A DNA stretch of 64,000 nucleotides from Limisoma sp963601185 (GTDB lineage: Bacteria; Bacteroidota; Bacteroidia; Bacteroidales; Muribaculaceae): NCBI GenBank assembly GCA_963601185.1, contig CAVCEE010000003.1, forward strand, positions 62,001-126,000, read 5' to 3'. Below the pieces are notes generated by a model. It did not search any database and was not told the origin of the DNA. It saw nothing but the letters and a program-made list of their open reading frames with translations. The stretch's first letter is position 1. Each line of letters opens with the position of its first letter. A program made the translations under genes and the position numbers. This document shows positions 26,266 to 34,865 of this stretch, one piece after another.

Positions 26266-27108
26266 ATGATATTAATTGCAGACTGTGGGTCGACCAAGAT
26301 TGATTGGTGTGTACTCAATGGAGACAAACTCGAAAAGCAATTTTTCTCGACGGGCGTAAACGCTCTGCTCACGCCGGAGGAAAAGATTCGCGCTACTTTC
26401 CAACAGGAACTTGCGCCAGAGGTGAAAGACTTTGCAATCGACGAAGTTTACTACTACGGTGCAGGTTGCCTTTCCGATGAAATCTGTGCCAACGTGAGCC
26501 GCTCGATTGCTGCCTGTGTGCCGTCGGCAAAGACTATCTCGGTTAACAGTGACCTTCTTGCCGCTGCGCGCGCTTTGTGCGGCACCCGTCCGGGTATCGC
26601 CTGCATCATCGGCACAGGCTCCAATTCTTGCTACTACGACGGCGAGAAGATTGTCGATAATATTTCGCCTCTCGGTTATATCCTCGGCGACGAGGGCAGC
26701 GGTGCAGTGCTCGGCAAACTTCTTGTAGGCGATGTGCTGAAGAAGCAGTTGCCTGACCATCTTTGCGAGAAATTCCTGAAGGAATACAACCTCGACCGCA
26801 TGGCAATCATCCAAAAGGTATACAAGGAGCCGGCAGCCAACCGCTTCCTGGCATCGTTGTCGCCGTTCCTCATCCAGAACATCGAGGAACCGGCTGTGCA
26901 CCGCCTTGTGCTCAACGCGTTCAAGGCATTCTTTGTGCGCAACGTGGAGAACTACGCCGACTACAAGAAGTTGCCTGTAGGCATCGTCGGTTCTGTGGGC
27001 TACTACTACCGCGACGTACTCAACGAGGCAGCAAAGGCACTCGATATCCATATTGAAACAGTAATCAAGAGTCCGATGGAGGGCTTGTTGAAATATCACT
27101 CAAAATAA
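26266..27108 (+). CDS. murK: N-acetylmuramic acid kinase (BadF superfamily)
   Basis: The 280-residue cytosolic ASKHA kinase has an intact phosphate-1 loop DCGSTKIDW (6-14), ACIIGTGSNSCYYDG and LGYILGDEGSGAVLGK. MurK-type kinases phosphorylate MurNAc (and GlcNAc) at O-6 with ATP. It starts 2 bases after murT and ends 10 bases before murQ, so MurNAc-6-phosphate would be handed to the etherase. It is paralogous to the kinase at 11660-12499, whose phosphate-1 loop is altered. Confidence 0.87.
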   Translation: MILIADCGSTKIDWCVLNGDKLEKQFFSTGVNALLTPEEKIRATFQQELAPEVKDFAIDEVYYYGAGCLSDEICANVSRSIAACVPSAKTISVNSDLLAAARALCGTRPGIACIIGTGSNSCYYDGEKIVDNISPLGYILGDEGSGAVLGKLLVGDVLKKQLPDHLCEKFLKEYNLDRMAIIQKVYKEPAANRFLASLSPFLIQNIEEPAVHRLVLNAFKAFFVRNVENYADYKKLPVGIVGSVGYYYRDVLNEAAKALDIHIETVIKSPMEGLLKYHSK

Positions 27109-27118
27109 AGAAACGACT

Positions 27119-27937
27119 ATGGCATTCGTAAAAATCAGCGAACAATCATCGCTCTACAACGACTTGGAAAAAAAGTCGGTGCGTGAGATACTCGACGATA
27201 TCAACACCGAGGATCACAAGGTGGCAGACGCAGTGAAACTGGCAATCCCCCAGATTGAGAAACTTGTTACAGGTATCGTGAAACGCATGAAGAAGGGTGG
27301 CCGCATCTTCTATATGGGTGCTGGCACTTCTGGTCGTCTCGGCGTACTCGACGCATCAGAGATTCCGCCTACATTCGGTATGGATCCGGGATGGGTCATC
27401 GGACTTATCGCCGGCGGCGACACCGCTCTCCGCAACCCGGTTGAGAATGCAGAGGACGACACCGCCCAAGGCTGGAAAGACCTCGAGGCTTACAACATCA
27501 ACGACAAGGACACCGTTATCGGTATTGCCGCTTCCGGCACAACGCCTTATGTGATTGGCGCACTCAAGGAAGCGCGTGCCCACGGCTTGCTTACAGCATC
27601 AATCTCGTCAAATCCAGATGCTCCGATTTCGGAGGTTGTGGACATTCCTATCGAGATGGTCGTAGGTCCGGAATACGTAACCGGCAGTTCGCGTATGAAA
27701 TCGGGTACAGGACAAAAGATGATCTGCAATATGATTACTACTTCAGTGATGATCCAGATGGGTCGCGTGAAAGGCAACAAGATGGTCAACATGCAACTCA
27801 CCAATGCCAAACTCGTGGACCGCGGTACCCGTATGGTTGTTGAGGAACTTGGCTTGCCTTATGAGGAAGCAAAGCGTCTGCTTTTGCTCCACGGTTCAGT
27901 GAAAGTGGCTGTTGACGCCTACCGTTCGGAACATTAA
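27119..27937 (+). CDS. murQ: N-acetylmuramic acid 6-phosphate etherase
   Basis: The 272-residue SIS-domain enzyme cleaves the lactyl ether of MurNAc-6-phosphate to give GlcNAc-6-phosphate and D-lactate. The signature GAGTSGRLGVLDASE ends at Glu81, and NPVENAEDD contains Glu112; by motif these correspond to the catalytic Glu83 and Glu114 of the E. coli enzyme. ASGTTPYV and the SSRMKSGTGQKM segment are also present. It is about 25 residues shorter than E. coli MurQ, which is normal for Bacteroidota. Confidence 0.95.
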   Translation: MAFVKISEQSSLYNDLEKKSVREILDDINTEDHKVADAVKLAIPQIEKLVTGIVKRMKKGGRIFYMGAGTSGRLGVLDASEIPPTFGMDPGWVIGLIAGGDTALRNPVENAEDDTAQGWKDLEAYNINDKDTVIGIAASGTTPYVIGALKEARAHGLLTASISSNPDAPISEVVDIPIEMVVGPEYVTGSSRMKSGTGQKMICNMITTSVMIQMGRVKGNKMVNMQLTNAKLVDRGTRMVVEELGLPYEEAKRLLLLHGSVKVAVDAYRSEH

Positions 27938-27948
27938 TAGGTTACACA

Positions 27949-28626
27949 ATGAAAAAATCAACAATAGCGTCGTTGCTTCTGGCGACGGCGCTTTTTTCAA
28001 GCAGTATGACGGCAGAGGAAAAGTATGTCTACAACGAGTTCTACTTTCAGCGCACTTCAATCTTTGAGGAGTTGCCGATTGGGAAGAAAGACATTGTGTT
28101 TCTCGGCGACAGTCAGACAAACGGATGCGAATGGCATGAACTCTTGGGTATGAGTAACGTGAAGAACCGTGGCATCTCGTCGGATGTGATACAGGGATTT
28201 ATCGACCGTGTAGACCCAATCATTGCCGGACAACCTGCCAAGGTGTTTATTCTCGGCGGTGTCAACGACATCTCCCACGACCTTACACCCGACAGCCTCT
28301 GCACTGCAATGGAGCAACTCATTGCAAAGATTCAGGAGGGCTCGCCACGCACTAAAATCTATTTGCAGAGCCTTCTGCCAATCGACAATAGTTTCAACCG
28401 CTACCGCAAGATGATTGGCAAAGAGCAGGTGATTGTGGAAACCAACCGCCTTTACAAGTCAATGGCGGAGCGCCGCGGCGTTACCTGGATTGACCTTTAT
28501 TCCAAGATGGTTGACCCTACAACCGGCAATATGAGCAAAGGACTGACCAACGACGGTCTCCATCTCCTCGGTCCCGGCTACCTCATCTGGCGCGATGCCG
28601 TCCTCCCTTATGTCAAGAAGAAATAA
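27949..28626 (+). CDS. Exported SGNH/GDSL esterase, possible peptidoglycan O-acetylesterase
   Basis: The 225-residue protein has a signal peptide (about 1-21) and the four SGNH blocks: GDSQTNG (Ser55), NRGI (Gly75), GGVNDI (Asn106) and DGLHLLGPGY (Asp202, His205). It should hydrolyse an ester, probably an O-acetyl group, in the periplasm. As the last gene of the salvage operon (11 bases after murQ) it may remove O-acetyl groups from MurNAc so that NamZ, MurT or MurK can use it; that is inference from context. Relatives in other settings act on xylan or sialic acid acetyl groups. Confidence 0.82.
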   Translation: MKKSTIASLLLATALFSSSMTAEEKYVYNEFYFQRTSIFEELPIGKKDIVFLGDSQTNGCEWHELLGMSNVKNRGISSDVIQGFIDRVDPIIAGQPAKVFILGGVNDISHDLTPDSLCTAMEQLIAKIQEGSPRTKIYLQSLLPIDNSFNRYRKMIGKEQVIVETNRLYKSMAERRGVTWIDLYSKMVDPTTGNMSKGLTNDGLHLLGPGYLIWRDAVLPYVKKK

Positions 28627-28718
28627 ACCGATTGCTTTGAATAAATGTAATATAAATATTACAAATAGTCTTTTCGTTAGTGTTAGGTTGACAACCTGAA
28701 ACCTCCTTTCTGAGATAA

Positions 28719-28751
28719 AAAAGCCCGGCTGCGATTAGTAGCCGGGCTTTT
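28719..28751. terminator. Bidirectional terminator between convergent operons
   Basis: A 12-bp perfect stem (28719-28730 with 28740-28751) gives T-rich tails on both strands (TTTT on plus, TTTTTT on minus). It serves the salvage operon and the convergent M6 protease gene. Confidence 0.93.
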
Positions 28752-28770
28752 CTGTTATGAAGGCAAGTCG

Positions 28771-31548
28771 CTAAAATGCGGCGACTTTGTAGGCTGTAGT
28801 GCCGATTTTTACGATGTAGATGCCATCGGTCAGTCGTTTCGTATAGAGACCAAGGCTGTCGGTTGTGGCTGAGTCTACAATCTGTCCGGTTGTGGATACG
28901 ACCTCAATACTTGTATCTGGGGCAGACTGCACTGTGAGTACTCCGTCGGCAAATGCTACCTTGCCGGCAACAGTCACTTGGCTTACGCCGGCAGCGGCGA
29001 GGTCTACAACAATCTCGTTGGAAGTAAGACTTGTCAACTCCTCATTGTAGCCCCTTACGGTGTAGACGTAAGTCTGGTTCTTCTCCAACTCCGTGACTGC
29101 CTTTTCCGTCACATTGCCAACGTTCAGCCAGTCGTAGTCGGCAAACGTCTCGTCAACGTCAGGAATGTTGTAGTCAATCTTGATGTCATCGACAAGCATA
29201 CGTCCCGGCTTCTCGGCATCGGAAGCATACTCAAGGCGGATTGCAGTGCATCCGCTTGGCAGAGTACCATCGTCAAGGCTGAATGAGTAGACCTTTCCTG
29301 CCTCGCTTGATTGAGCCATCGGAACGGATGCGATGGTTGTCCACGTAGAGCCGTTGAGACCTTTTACGAGCAGTTGGCTGAGCGAGGAGTAGGACATAGT
29401 GCGTGTCCAGAGCGACAGTCCTTTCACCTCCTTGTAACTGCGGCTTTCGATATAGTCACCGTTGGTGGCAACGCTGATGGCTGGAGCGGCCTCGCCGTAG
29501 TAGCCCTTTGCGCTGAAATAGGACGCCGCTTTGGCCGACCATCCGTCGAGCAGGGTCTTGCCAGTGAAGTCGTTGGTCTCGGAATAGATTGTATTGTCGA
29601 TTGTGCGCTTCTTCACGCTGAGTTCATAGCCCGTTGCGCCATCCAGCGGTTCCCAGTGAGCAACGATGCTTGTCGGGGTAACATCCGTAGCGTCAGTGGC
29701 TACCACCGGCAACATGTCGAAAGTAGGAGGGAGGGTAGCAATACCGTTCTCCGCAATCTCTGCTGTGTCGTAGTCGGTTGCAGCGGTAACAGTGACAAAG
29801 TATGTGGTCGACGGCTTCAGACCGCTGACGGAGATTGATGCGGTCTCAGTGTCGATGCGCGTCTCTTCGTAGCCAGCCACAAAGGCCTTCTCTTCGCCGT
29901 CTTTGGTGTAGACGCTGACCAACTGGAAGTCGCAGTCGCTGCACGGAATCCAGGTGGCTGAGAACGAAACCGGAGTAACGTCGGAAAACTCTACCCTGGT
30001 TGGCGTGAGGTTGCGCTTGCCGCCAAGCACCTTGAACGTGATTTTGCCGTCTGCAGTCTCCGCGATGTCGGTTATCGGCAGTTGCGCTTTGCCGTCCCAA
30101 CTTGTAAACGCCGGACTTGTTTCGCTTGTGAAACTTGTTTTGTTGGACGTACCAGGGAACGGGTCGCCGCTGTAGGTCTCGTTGTCGGTGATGCCGTCAG
30201 CCTCCACGATGTCGACATACTGGTGCGCCGGGCGAGTGTTTACAATGTTGAGCGACCACGCTTCAGAGTTGTAGTCGATGTGCCACACGAGCATACCGTG
30301 CCACGGCAGGAACGAGTCCCAACCGATTTTCTGGCGGTTTTCGATGAGGAAATACTCATCGTTGTCACCTTCCACCGGCACGATGTAGGCGGCATTGGTG
30401 TTGATGTGGTCGAGAGTGATGTCGTTTGGTTTGGTGAACTGCGACGGAGTGAGCCATCCCAGAGCATAACGTTCGTACGCCGACATATTCGGCGGCGTGC
30501 GCCCCTCGTTGAGGTAGTTGCCGGTCGACAGAAGATCCCAACGTCCAAGTGTATGGTTGGAGGTAACATAAGTGTCGTAGAGGTCGGGCAGACCGAGCAC
30601 ATGGGTGAACTCATGGCAGAACACGCCGATGCCCACAAAATTATTGTCGCCGCTCAGTTCGTTTGACGTGGCATAGCGGTTGATTGTCACGCCATCGGCT
30701 TCCAGAGTCCCGGCATCGGTGTATTGCAGATAGTGGGCGTGAGGCCAGATGGCAGATTCCTCGCCTCCGTCGTGCTGGCCTTTCCCGGCGAAGAACACAT
30801 AGACATTGTCCACATATCCGTCGCCATCGTTGTCGTACTGCGAAAAATCGATTTCGCCGTCAAGCAACTCGCATGCCTCTTTTATCATCTCTCCGGCTCT
30901 CTTGTCGGCACCAGTCTCCCCGGTCTTGTCCTCGCCGTAGTAGGCAAAGTCGTGCGACAGTGTGACCGGTCCGTAGACATCAAACGAAGGATTGAATTTC
31001 TGCATCGAATTTTCGTAGAAATAGTCGTGGCAACTGCCGGTGGCATTGTTGAAACTGTAGTCGGTCTGGTTGAGCATATTGTTGAAATGCTCGTGGTCGC
31101 CTATGGTCATTGCACGGTCGGCAAATTCCACAAGTATCACAAGTTCCTTGGGCGTGCCCTCAGTCTTGGATTTCTGCACGCGGAGGTCGTTGTGGTAGGT
31201 GATTTGCGGCTTAGCCTTGGCAATGTAGTTGGCGATAACTTCGCTCGGCGAAGCCTGTATCTGCGCCTTGCGGCTTTTCAGCCCTTTCGCGCCGGTTGTC
31301 ACTCTCGCCGTCGACACTTCACCGTCGGCATCGATATAGCGGTAATAGCCATCGGCAGACAAGGTGACAGGGTAGCCGTCCTTGTCGACGAAGAAGTGAA
31401 AATTCTCGTCGCCACGCTGCGACAGCACAACCGTTGAGCCGTCGGGCTGCGCATAGGTGTAGAAATTCGGGCTTGCCGTGATTGCCGAAGCCTCGTTGAG
31501 TCCGCCGGCAAGGAGTGCGGCGGCTATGATTAGATGTTTTTTTCTCAT
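28771..31548 (-). CDS. M6-family zinc metalloprotease with T9SS tail
   Basis: The 925-residue protein has a signal peptide (about 1-22), a propeptide-like region and an M6 (immune-inhibitor-A type) catalytic domain at about 130-480. The zinc motif is HEFTHVLGLPDLYD (His312, Glu313, His316), and DNDGDGYVDN at 239-248 looks like a calcium loop. Two fibronectin-III-like regions follow (about 500-680), then a jelly-roll region and a T9SS sorting domain (IEVVSTTGQ to YKVAAF). It should be an extracellular protease. The frame can be extended to an ATG at 31596, but that lies within the 31569-31608 hairpin and would bury the signal peptide; 31548 is preferred. It is last of three secreted-protein genes on this strand. 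Confidence 0.9.
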   Translation of the reverse strand: MRKKHLIIAAALLAGGLNEASAITASPNFYTYAQPDGSTVVLSQRGDENFHFFVDKDGYPVTLSADGYYRYIDADGEVSTARVTTGAKGLKSRKAQIQASPSEVIANYIAKAKPQITYHNDLRVQKSKTEGTPKELVILVEFADRAMTIGDHEHFNNMLNQTDYSFNNATGSCHDYFYENSMQKFNPSFDVYGPVTLSHDFAYYGEDKTGETGADKRAGEMIKEACELLDGEIDFSQYDNDGDGYVDNVYVFFAGKGQHDGGEESAIWPHAHYLQYTDAGTLEADGVTINRYATSNELSGDNNFVGIGVFCHEFTHVLGLPDLYDTYVTSNHTLGRWDLLSTGNYLNEGRTPPNMSAYERYALGWLTPSQFTKPNDITLDHINTNAAYIVPVEGDNDEYFLIENRQKIGWDSFLPWHGMLVWHIDYNSEAWSLNIVNTRPAHQYVDIVEADGITDNETYSGDPFPGTSNKTSFTSETSPAFTSWDGKAQLPITDIAETADGKITFKVLGGKRNLTPTRVEFSDVTPVSFSATWIPCSDCDFQLVSVYTKDGEEKAFVAGYEETRIDTETASISVSGLKPSTTYFVTVTAATDYDTAEIAENGIATLPPTFDMLPVVATDATDVTPTSIVAHWEPLDGATGYELSVKKRTIDNTIYSETNDFTGKTLLDGWSAKAASYFSAKGYYGEAAPAISVATNGDYIESRSYKEVKGLSLWTRTMSYSSLSQLLVKGLNGSTWTTIASVPMAQSSEAGKVYSFSLDDGTLPSGCTAIRLEYASDAEKPGRMLVDDIKIDYNIPDVDETFADYDWLNVGNVTEKAVTELEKNQTYVYTVRGYNEELTSLTSNEIVVDLAAAGVSQVTVAGKVAFADGVLTVQSAPDTSIEVVSTTGQIVDSATTDSLGLYTKRLTDGIYIVKIGTTAYKVAAF

Positions 31549-31568
31549 TTTGTTGCTGATAAAAATGA

Positions 31569-31608
31569 AGCGCACAGGCTTTGATGAAATCATCAATAAC
31601 TGTGCGCT
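31569..31608 (-). terminator. Long hairpin between two secreted-protein genes
   Basis: A 9-bp GC-rich stem (31569-31577 with 31600-31608) encloses a 7-bp stem (31581-31587 with 31590-31596), separated by 3-base internal loops. On the minus strand it is followed by TTCATTTTTA, so it may be a leaky terminator of the 1068-residue protein gene or an mRNA-stabilising structure before the protease. Confidence 0.6.
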
Positions 31609-31638
31609 ATCAGATGGTACAAATTTTTTGAGTGCGGC

Positions 31639-34600
31639 TTACTTGTTTACCTTGATTTTGTAAACGTCGTTGCCTGCTTTCACAACATAGATGCCCTGAT
31701 TGAGCACTTGCTTCAGACTTGTCTGGAGGTTGCCCTCAACACGGGTGTTGAGCACCTTGCGGCCAAGCACGTCGAACACTTCCACATCGCGCGGCTCGTC
31801 GAAGACAAGTGAGCCTACAGCACCCGGCACGTGCCAGTTGATCGGGAATGTGATTGTTTCACCGCCCTCGGTGAAGATTTCAACGAAGTCGCCGTTGCTG
31901 GTGTTGTCGCTTGGCGTGAGAGTCAGCGTGAATGTTGCTGTGCCGGTGCTCATGATTTCGTCTTGGACGATGAGTTGCGGCTCAACGGTTACCTCGCTGG
32001 ATGCAGGGTCGCTGATGATGATGTCGCCGAGCAAGCCAGAGGCAGTTACGGTGACAGTCTTGGTTCTGGTCTGTCCCACTTCCACGTCGCCGGCTTCCCA
32101 ACTGTAGGCATCGAGTCTTACTGTAGGCGCATCCTCGAGCACGAAGGTTACCACTGGATAGTGGCGACCAGTGTTGTAGCGGGTCTCGTTGTCGTAGGTG
32201 TAGAGGCAATACTGGTTTGCCGCTTTCTCAAGGTCCTGACCGAAGTAGAACTTGTTGAAACTGGCCTGGTCGGAGATGTTGTCGATGCCGGTGCAGTCGT
32301 GCATAGTGACGATGCGGAGGTTGCCGCCGGTGTAGAGGAACTTCTCGTCGAACGGAATTTCAGCCCATTCAGGCTCGTTGACAGAGCCGCCGTCGAAGGT
32401 GATGTTGCCTTCAAACACCTTGGTCATCGTGCTTACGTCGGTGAAATCCTCGTCCTCGTTAGGCACGTCGGTAGCATCGGTGTTGGCTACATAGACTGTA
32501 ACCTTTGAGGTGAACGGATCGGCATCGCCGTGGAGGGCGAAGTGGTAGTATGGATAGGCAATTTCCTTGATGTATTTGTTCGAGCCGTCGAGATCGAGGT
32601 CTTCGGCGCGGTAGACAAATTCGCACTTGCTTTGCTGCGACGAGAGGTCGAGAGGAGTGTAGGCTTCCCAACCGCTGATTGTGCCGGCTTGTGCGTCGGG
32701 TTCTTCGATTTCGTCGCTCGGAGTCCAGTAGACAGGGTATTCAACTGCATCGGCATTCTCTGCGGTGAGTGTGAATGAAGCCTCCTTTGCAGTGAGGTCA
32801 GCCACGTTGAGCGAAATCTCGAATGTGGCAGTGCCGGCTTCGGCATCAGCCTTTGCAATGGTTTTCGGACTTACCGTTACGGCAGCGTTCGTTGGTGTGC
32901 CAACGGTGATGTCGCCCTTGAGGTTCTTTGCCGATACGGTGACGGTCTTGGTGTAGGTGTGACCGAGTTGAGAAACACCGTTCACCCAACTGTAACTGTC
33001 GAGGCTGAACTCTGTTGCGCTGTGGCTGCTTTCGTCGACCGAGGTGATGATGATTACAGGGAACGAAGCACTTGTGCGCTGCATGTTGCCTGCCTCTATT
33101 GAGCAGTCGGCAAGGGCTGCTTCGTTGTCGGCTGCACGCACGAGCACCGGCATTTCGCCTTTGCGCTTGGTGTCGTTGGAGAAGTACCAACGCTCCGAAA
33201 CTGCATCGCTCACGCCCTTGACGCGGACGCGGAGGTTAGAACCGTCGTAGACAAATGCCTCGGCGAGGTCAAACGTGAGATAGTAGAACGGAGTGGCCTG
33301 CTCGATGTTGCCTCCGGCAGGGATTGTCTTGGTTGCCTTTGCCACTTGGGTCATGCCGTCGGTAAAATCTTTGCCTACAGCCTTGTCGGTGGTGTTGGCA
33401 AGAGAGAGAGTCACTTCCTCGGCAACTGCGTTGGAATTGAACGTCATAGGGAAGACGATGCGGCGGATTTTTGTGCCTTTCTTGAGGTTGAGGTCTTTGG
33501 CACGGTAAATCATCTCGCTTTCGCTTGCTTCCCATGTGCTGAACAACGGAATTTTCTGTGTATAGTCGTTGCATTCGCCAATCTGGTTGACAACGGCATC
33601 GTAGCCAAGCACCGGATTCCATTTGATAGGCAATTCGATGTCGTCCATACCACGGCTCGTAAGCACTACCTTGTCGCGGCTTATGTCGGTGTCGTCAGGG
33701 TTGATGGTCACAGTGAGTGTTACCTTGCCGCTGGCGAGTTCTTCGTTGGAGAACGACAACGGGCTTACGGTCACAACATTTGTTGTAGGCGCGCTGACGG
33801 TGATGCCATTGTAGAGCGTGCCGGTAGTGGCAATCTCAACGGTCGTAACCAAATCCTGGTGGAGAGGAGCGTCGCCTACTTCGACAGAGGTCGGGTTGAG
33901 GGTGATTGTTGCATCCGGTTTCTTCCATTTTGGAGTCCAAGTGGTGTTGATGACCATATCTTCGCATCCCGGTGTAGAAACGGTGATGTAGTCGGCTGTT
34001 GTGGTCTCGTCGGCAACGGTGAGCGTCATAGTGAATGTAGCGCCGCCGTCGGCTTCGGCATCAGCCTTGCTGATCGTGGTCTTGTCTACAGTGATTTGGC
34101 TGCCCGGAGTGATTGTCACGTCGCCAGTGAGGCGCTTGCCGGAGATTGTTACGGTTTGCGTGTAGGTCTCGCCGATTGTGGCGTTGCCCAGTTGCCAGTT
34201 GTAGATGTCGCTCGTGAGAGCAGGGTCGGTGAGTTCCGACGTTACGAAGCGAGTAACGGGGAACACGTTGGTCTTGTTTCTGAGTGTTTCCCAACCATAG
34301 GTATCGCCCCAAGAAATCTGCATAAGGGTACGCACGTTCCAGTACAACTGCTCTCCCCATTCGATGTTTGAATAGTTGTCGTCGTCCTTGACAACATACA
34401 TACGGAGGTTACGTCCGGTGTATTCAAACGGAGTGGAGAATTCAAACTCCTGCCAGTTGGGGTTGTCGTATGACCCGCCCCAGAATTTCACCGTGCCGTC
34501 GTACACGAGAGTCATATTGCTGACATCGTGAAAATCCGAACTAACTTCGGCATCGGTGGTGTTTTCGAGATAAATCTTCATTTTTGAAGGATACTCGCCC

Positions 34601-34845
34601 GACACTGAGCCGCCCGACTCGCTGTGGACATACGGGAATGCGAGTTCCTCGATTTTGCAGGCGCCATTAAGCCCTGCCAGCCGTTCGGCAGGATAGACAA
34701 TCTCAAACTTGCTCTTCGTGAGGTTTGAGACTACATACTGCCCGAATGCACTACTTTCGCCCACTTGCACGGTCTCGGCCACAGCCTGTTGACCAAGTCC
34801 CAGCATCGCGCCGGCGAACAGATAAATCATTCCGAGTTTTTTCAT
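31639..34845 (-). CDS. Large T9SS-exported repeat protein (A/B module repeats)
   Basis: The 1068-residue protein has a signal peptide ending QAVA (about 23) and two recurring modules. Module A (about 31-200, 418-600, 725-895) is a jelly-roll-like unit with YxAExL, IxEIAFPY, VYxxNTTDA, DFTDVSxMTKVxxG and FxYTGxNLRI. Module B (about 205-305, 310-412, 612-715, 900-1005) is an Ig-like unit with YSWxxGxxxxGxTxTKTVTVSxxxLxGD and ends WTP or WNP. The order is A-B-B-A-B-A-B, then a T9SS sorting domain (VEVFDVLGRKV to YKIKVNK). There are no catalytic signatures. I infer an elongated surface or adhesin-like protein. It lies 20 bases after the upstream gene and is probably co-transcribed with it. Confidence 0.8.
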   Translation of the reverse strand: MKKLGMIYLFAGAMLGLGQQAVAETVQVGESSAFGQYVVSNLTKSKFEIVYPAERLAGLNGACKIEELAFPYVHSESGGSVSGEYPSKMKIYLENTTDAEVSSDFHDVSNMTLVYDGTVKFWGGSYDNPNWQEFEFSTPFEYTGRNLRMYVVKDDDNYSNIEWGEQLYWNVRTLMQISWGDTYGWETLRNKTNVFPVTRFVTSELTDPALTSDIYNWQLGNATIGETYTQTVTISGKRLTGDVTITPGSQITVDKTTISKADAEADGGATFTMTLTVADETTTADYITVSTPGCEDMVINTTWTPKWKKPDATITLNPTSVEVGDAPLHQDLVTTVEIATTGTLYNGITVSAPTTNVVTVSPLSFSNEELASGKVTLTVTINPDDTDISRDKVVLTSRGMDDIELPIKWNPVLGYDAVVNQIGECNDYTQKIPLFSTWEASESEMIYRAKDLNLKKGTKIRRIVFPMTFNSNAVAEEVTLSLANTTDKAVGKDFTDGMTQVAKATKTIPAGGNIEQATPFYYLTFDLAEAFVYDGSNLRVRVKGVSDAVSERWYFSNDTKRKGEMPVLVRAADNEAALADCSIEAGNMQRTSASFPVIIITSVDESSHSATEFSLDSYSWVNGVSQLGHTYTKTVTVSAKNLKGDITVGTPTNAAVTVSPKTIAKADAEAGTATFEISLNVADLTAKEASFTLTAENADAVEYPVYWTPSDEIEEPDAQAGTISGWEAYTPLDLSSQQSKCEFVYRAEDLDLDGSNKYIKEIAYPYYHFALHGDADPFTSKVTVYVANTDATDVPNEDEDFTDVSTMTKVFEGNITFDGGSVNEPEWAEIPFDEKFLYTGGNLRIVTMHDCTGIDNISDQASFNKFYFGQDLEKAANQYCLYTYDNETRYNTGRHYPVVTFVLEDAPTVRLDAYSWEAGDVEVGQTRTKTVTVTASGLLGDIIISDPASSEVTVEPQLIVQDEIMSTGTATFTLTLTPSDNTSNGDFVEIFTEGGETITFPINWHVPGAVGSLVFDEPRDVEVFDVLGRKVLNTRVEGNLQTSLKQVLNQGIYVVKAGNDVYKIKVNK

Positions 34846-34865
34846 AATGAAAAATTATTTTATTG

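Noticed and set aside
31549..31596. N-terminal extension of the M6 protease to the ATG at 31596
   Set aside because: It would place 16 codons, partly within a strong hairpin, before a complete signal peptide starting at 31548.
31639..34845. Repeats in this stretch as a CRISPR-like or other DNA repeat array
   Set aside because: The repetition is at protein level, in modules of about 100-170 residues with diverged DNA, inside one open reading frame.
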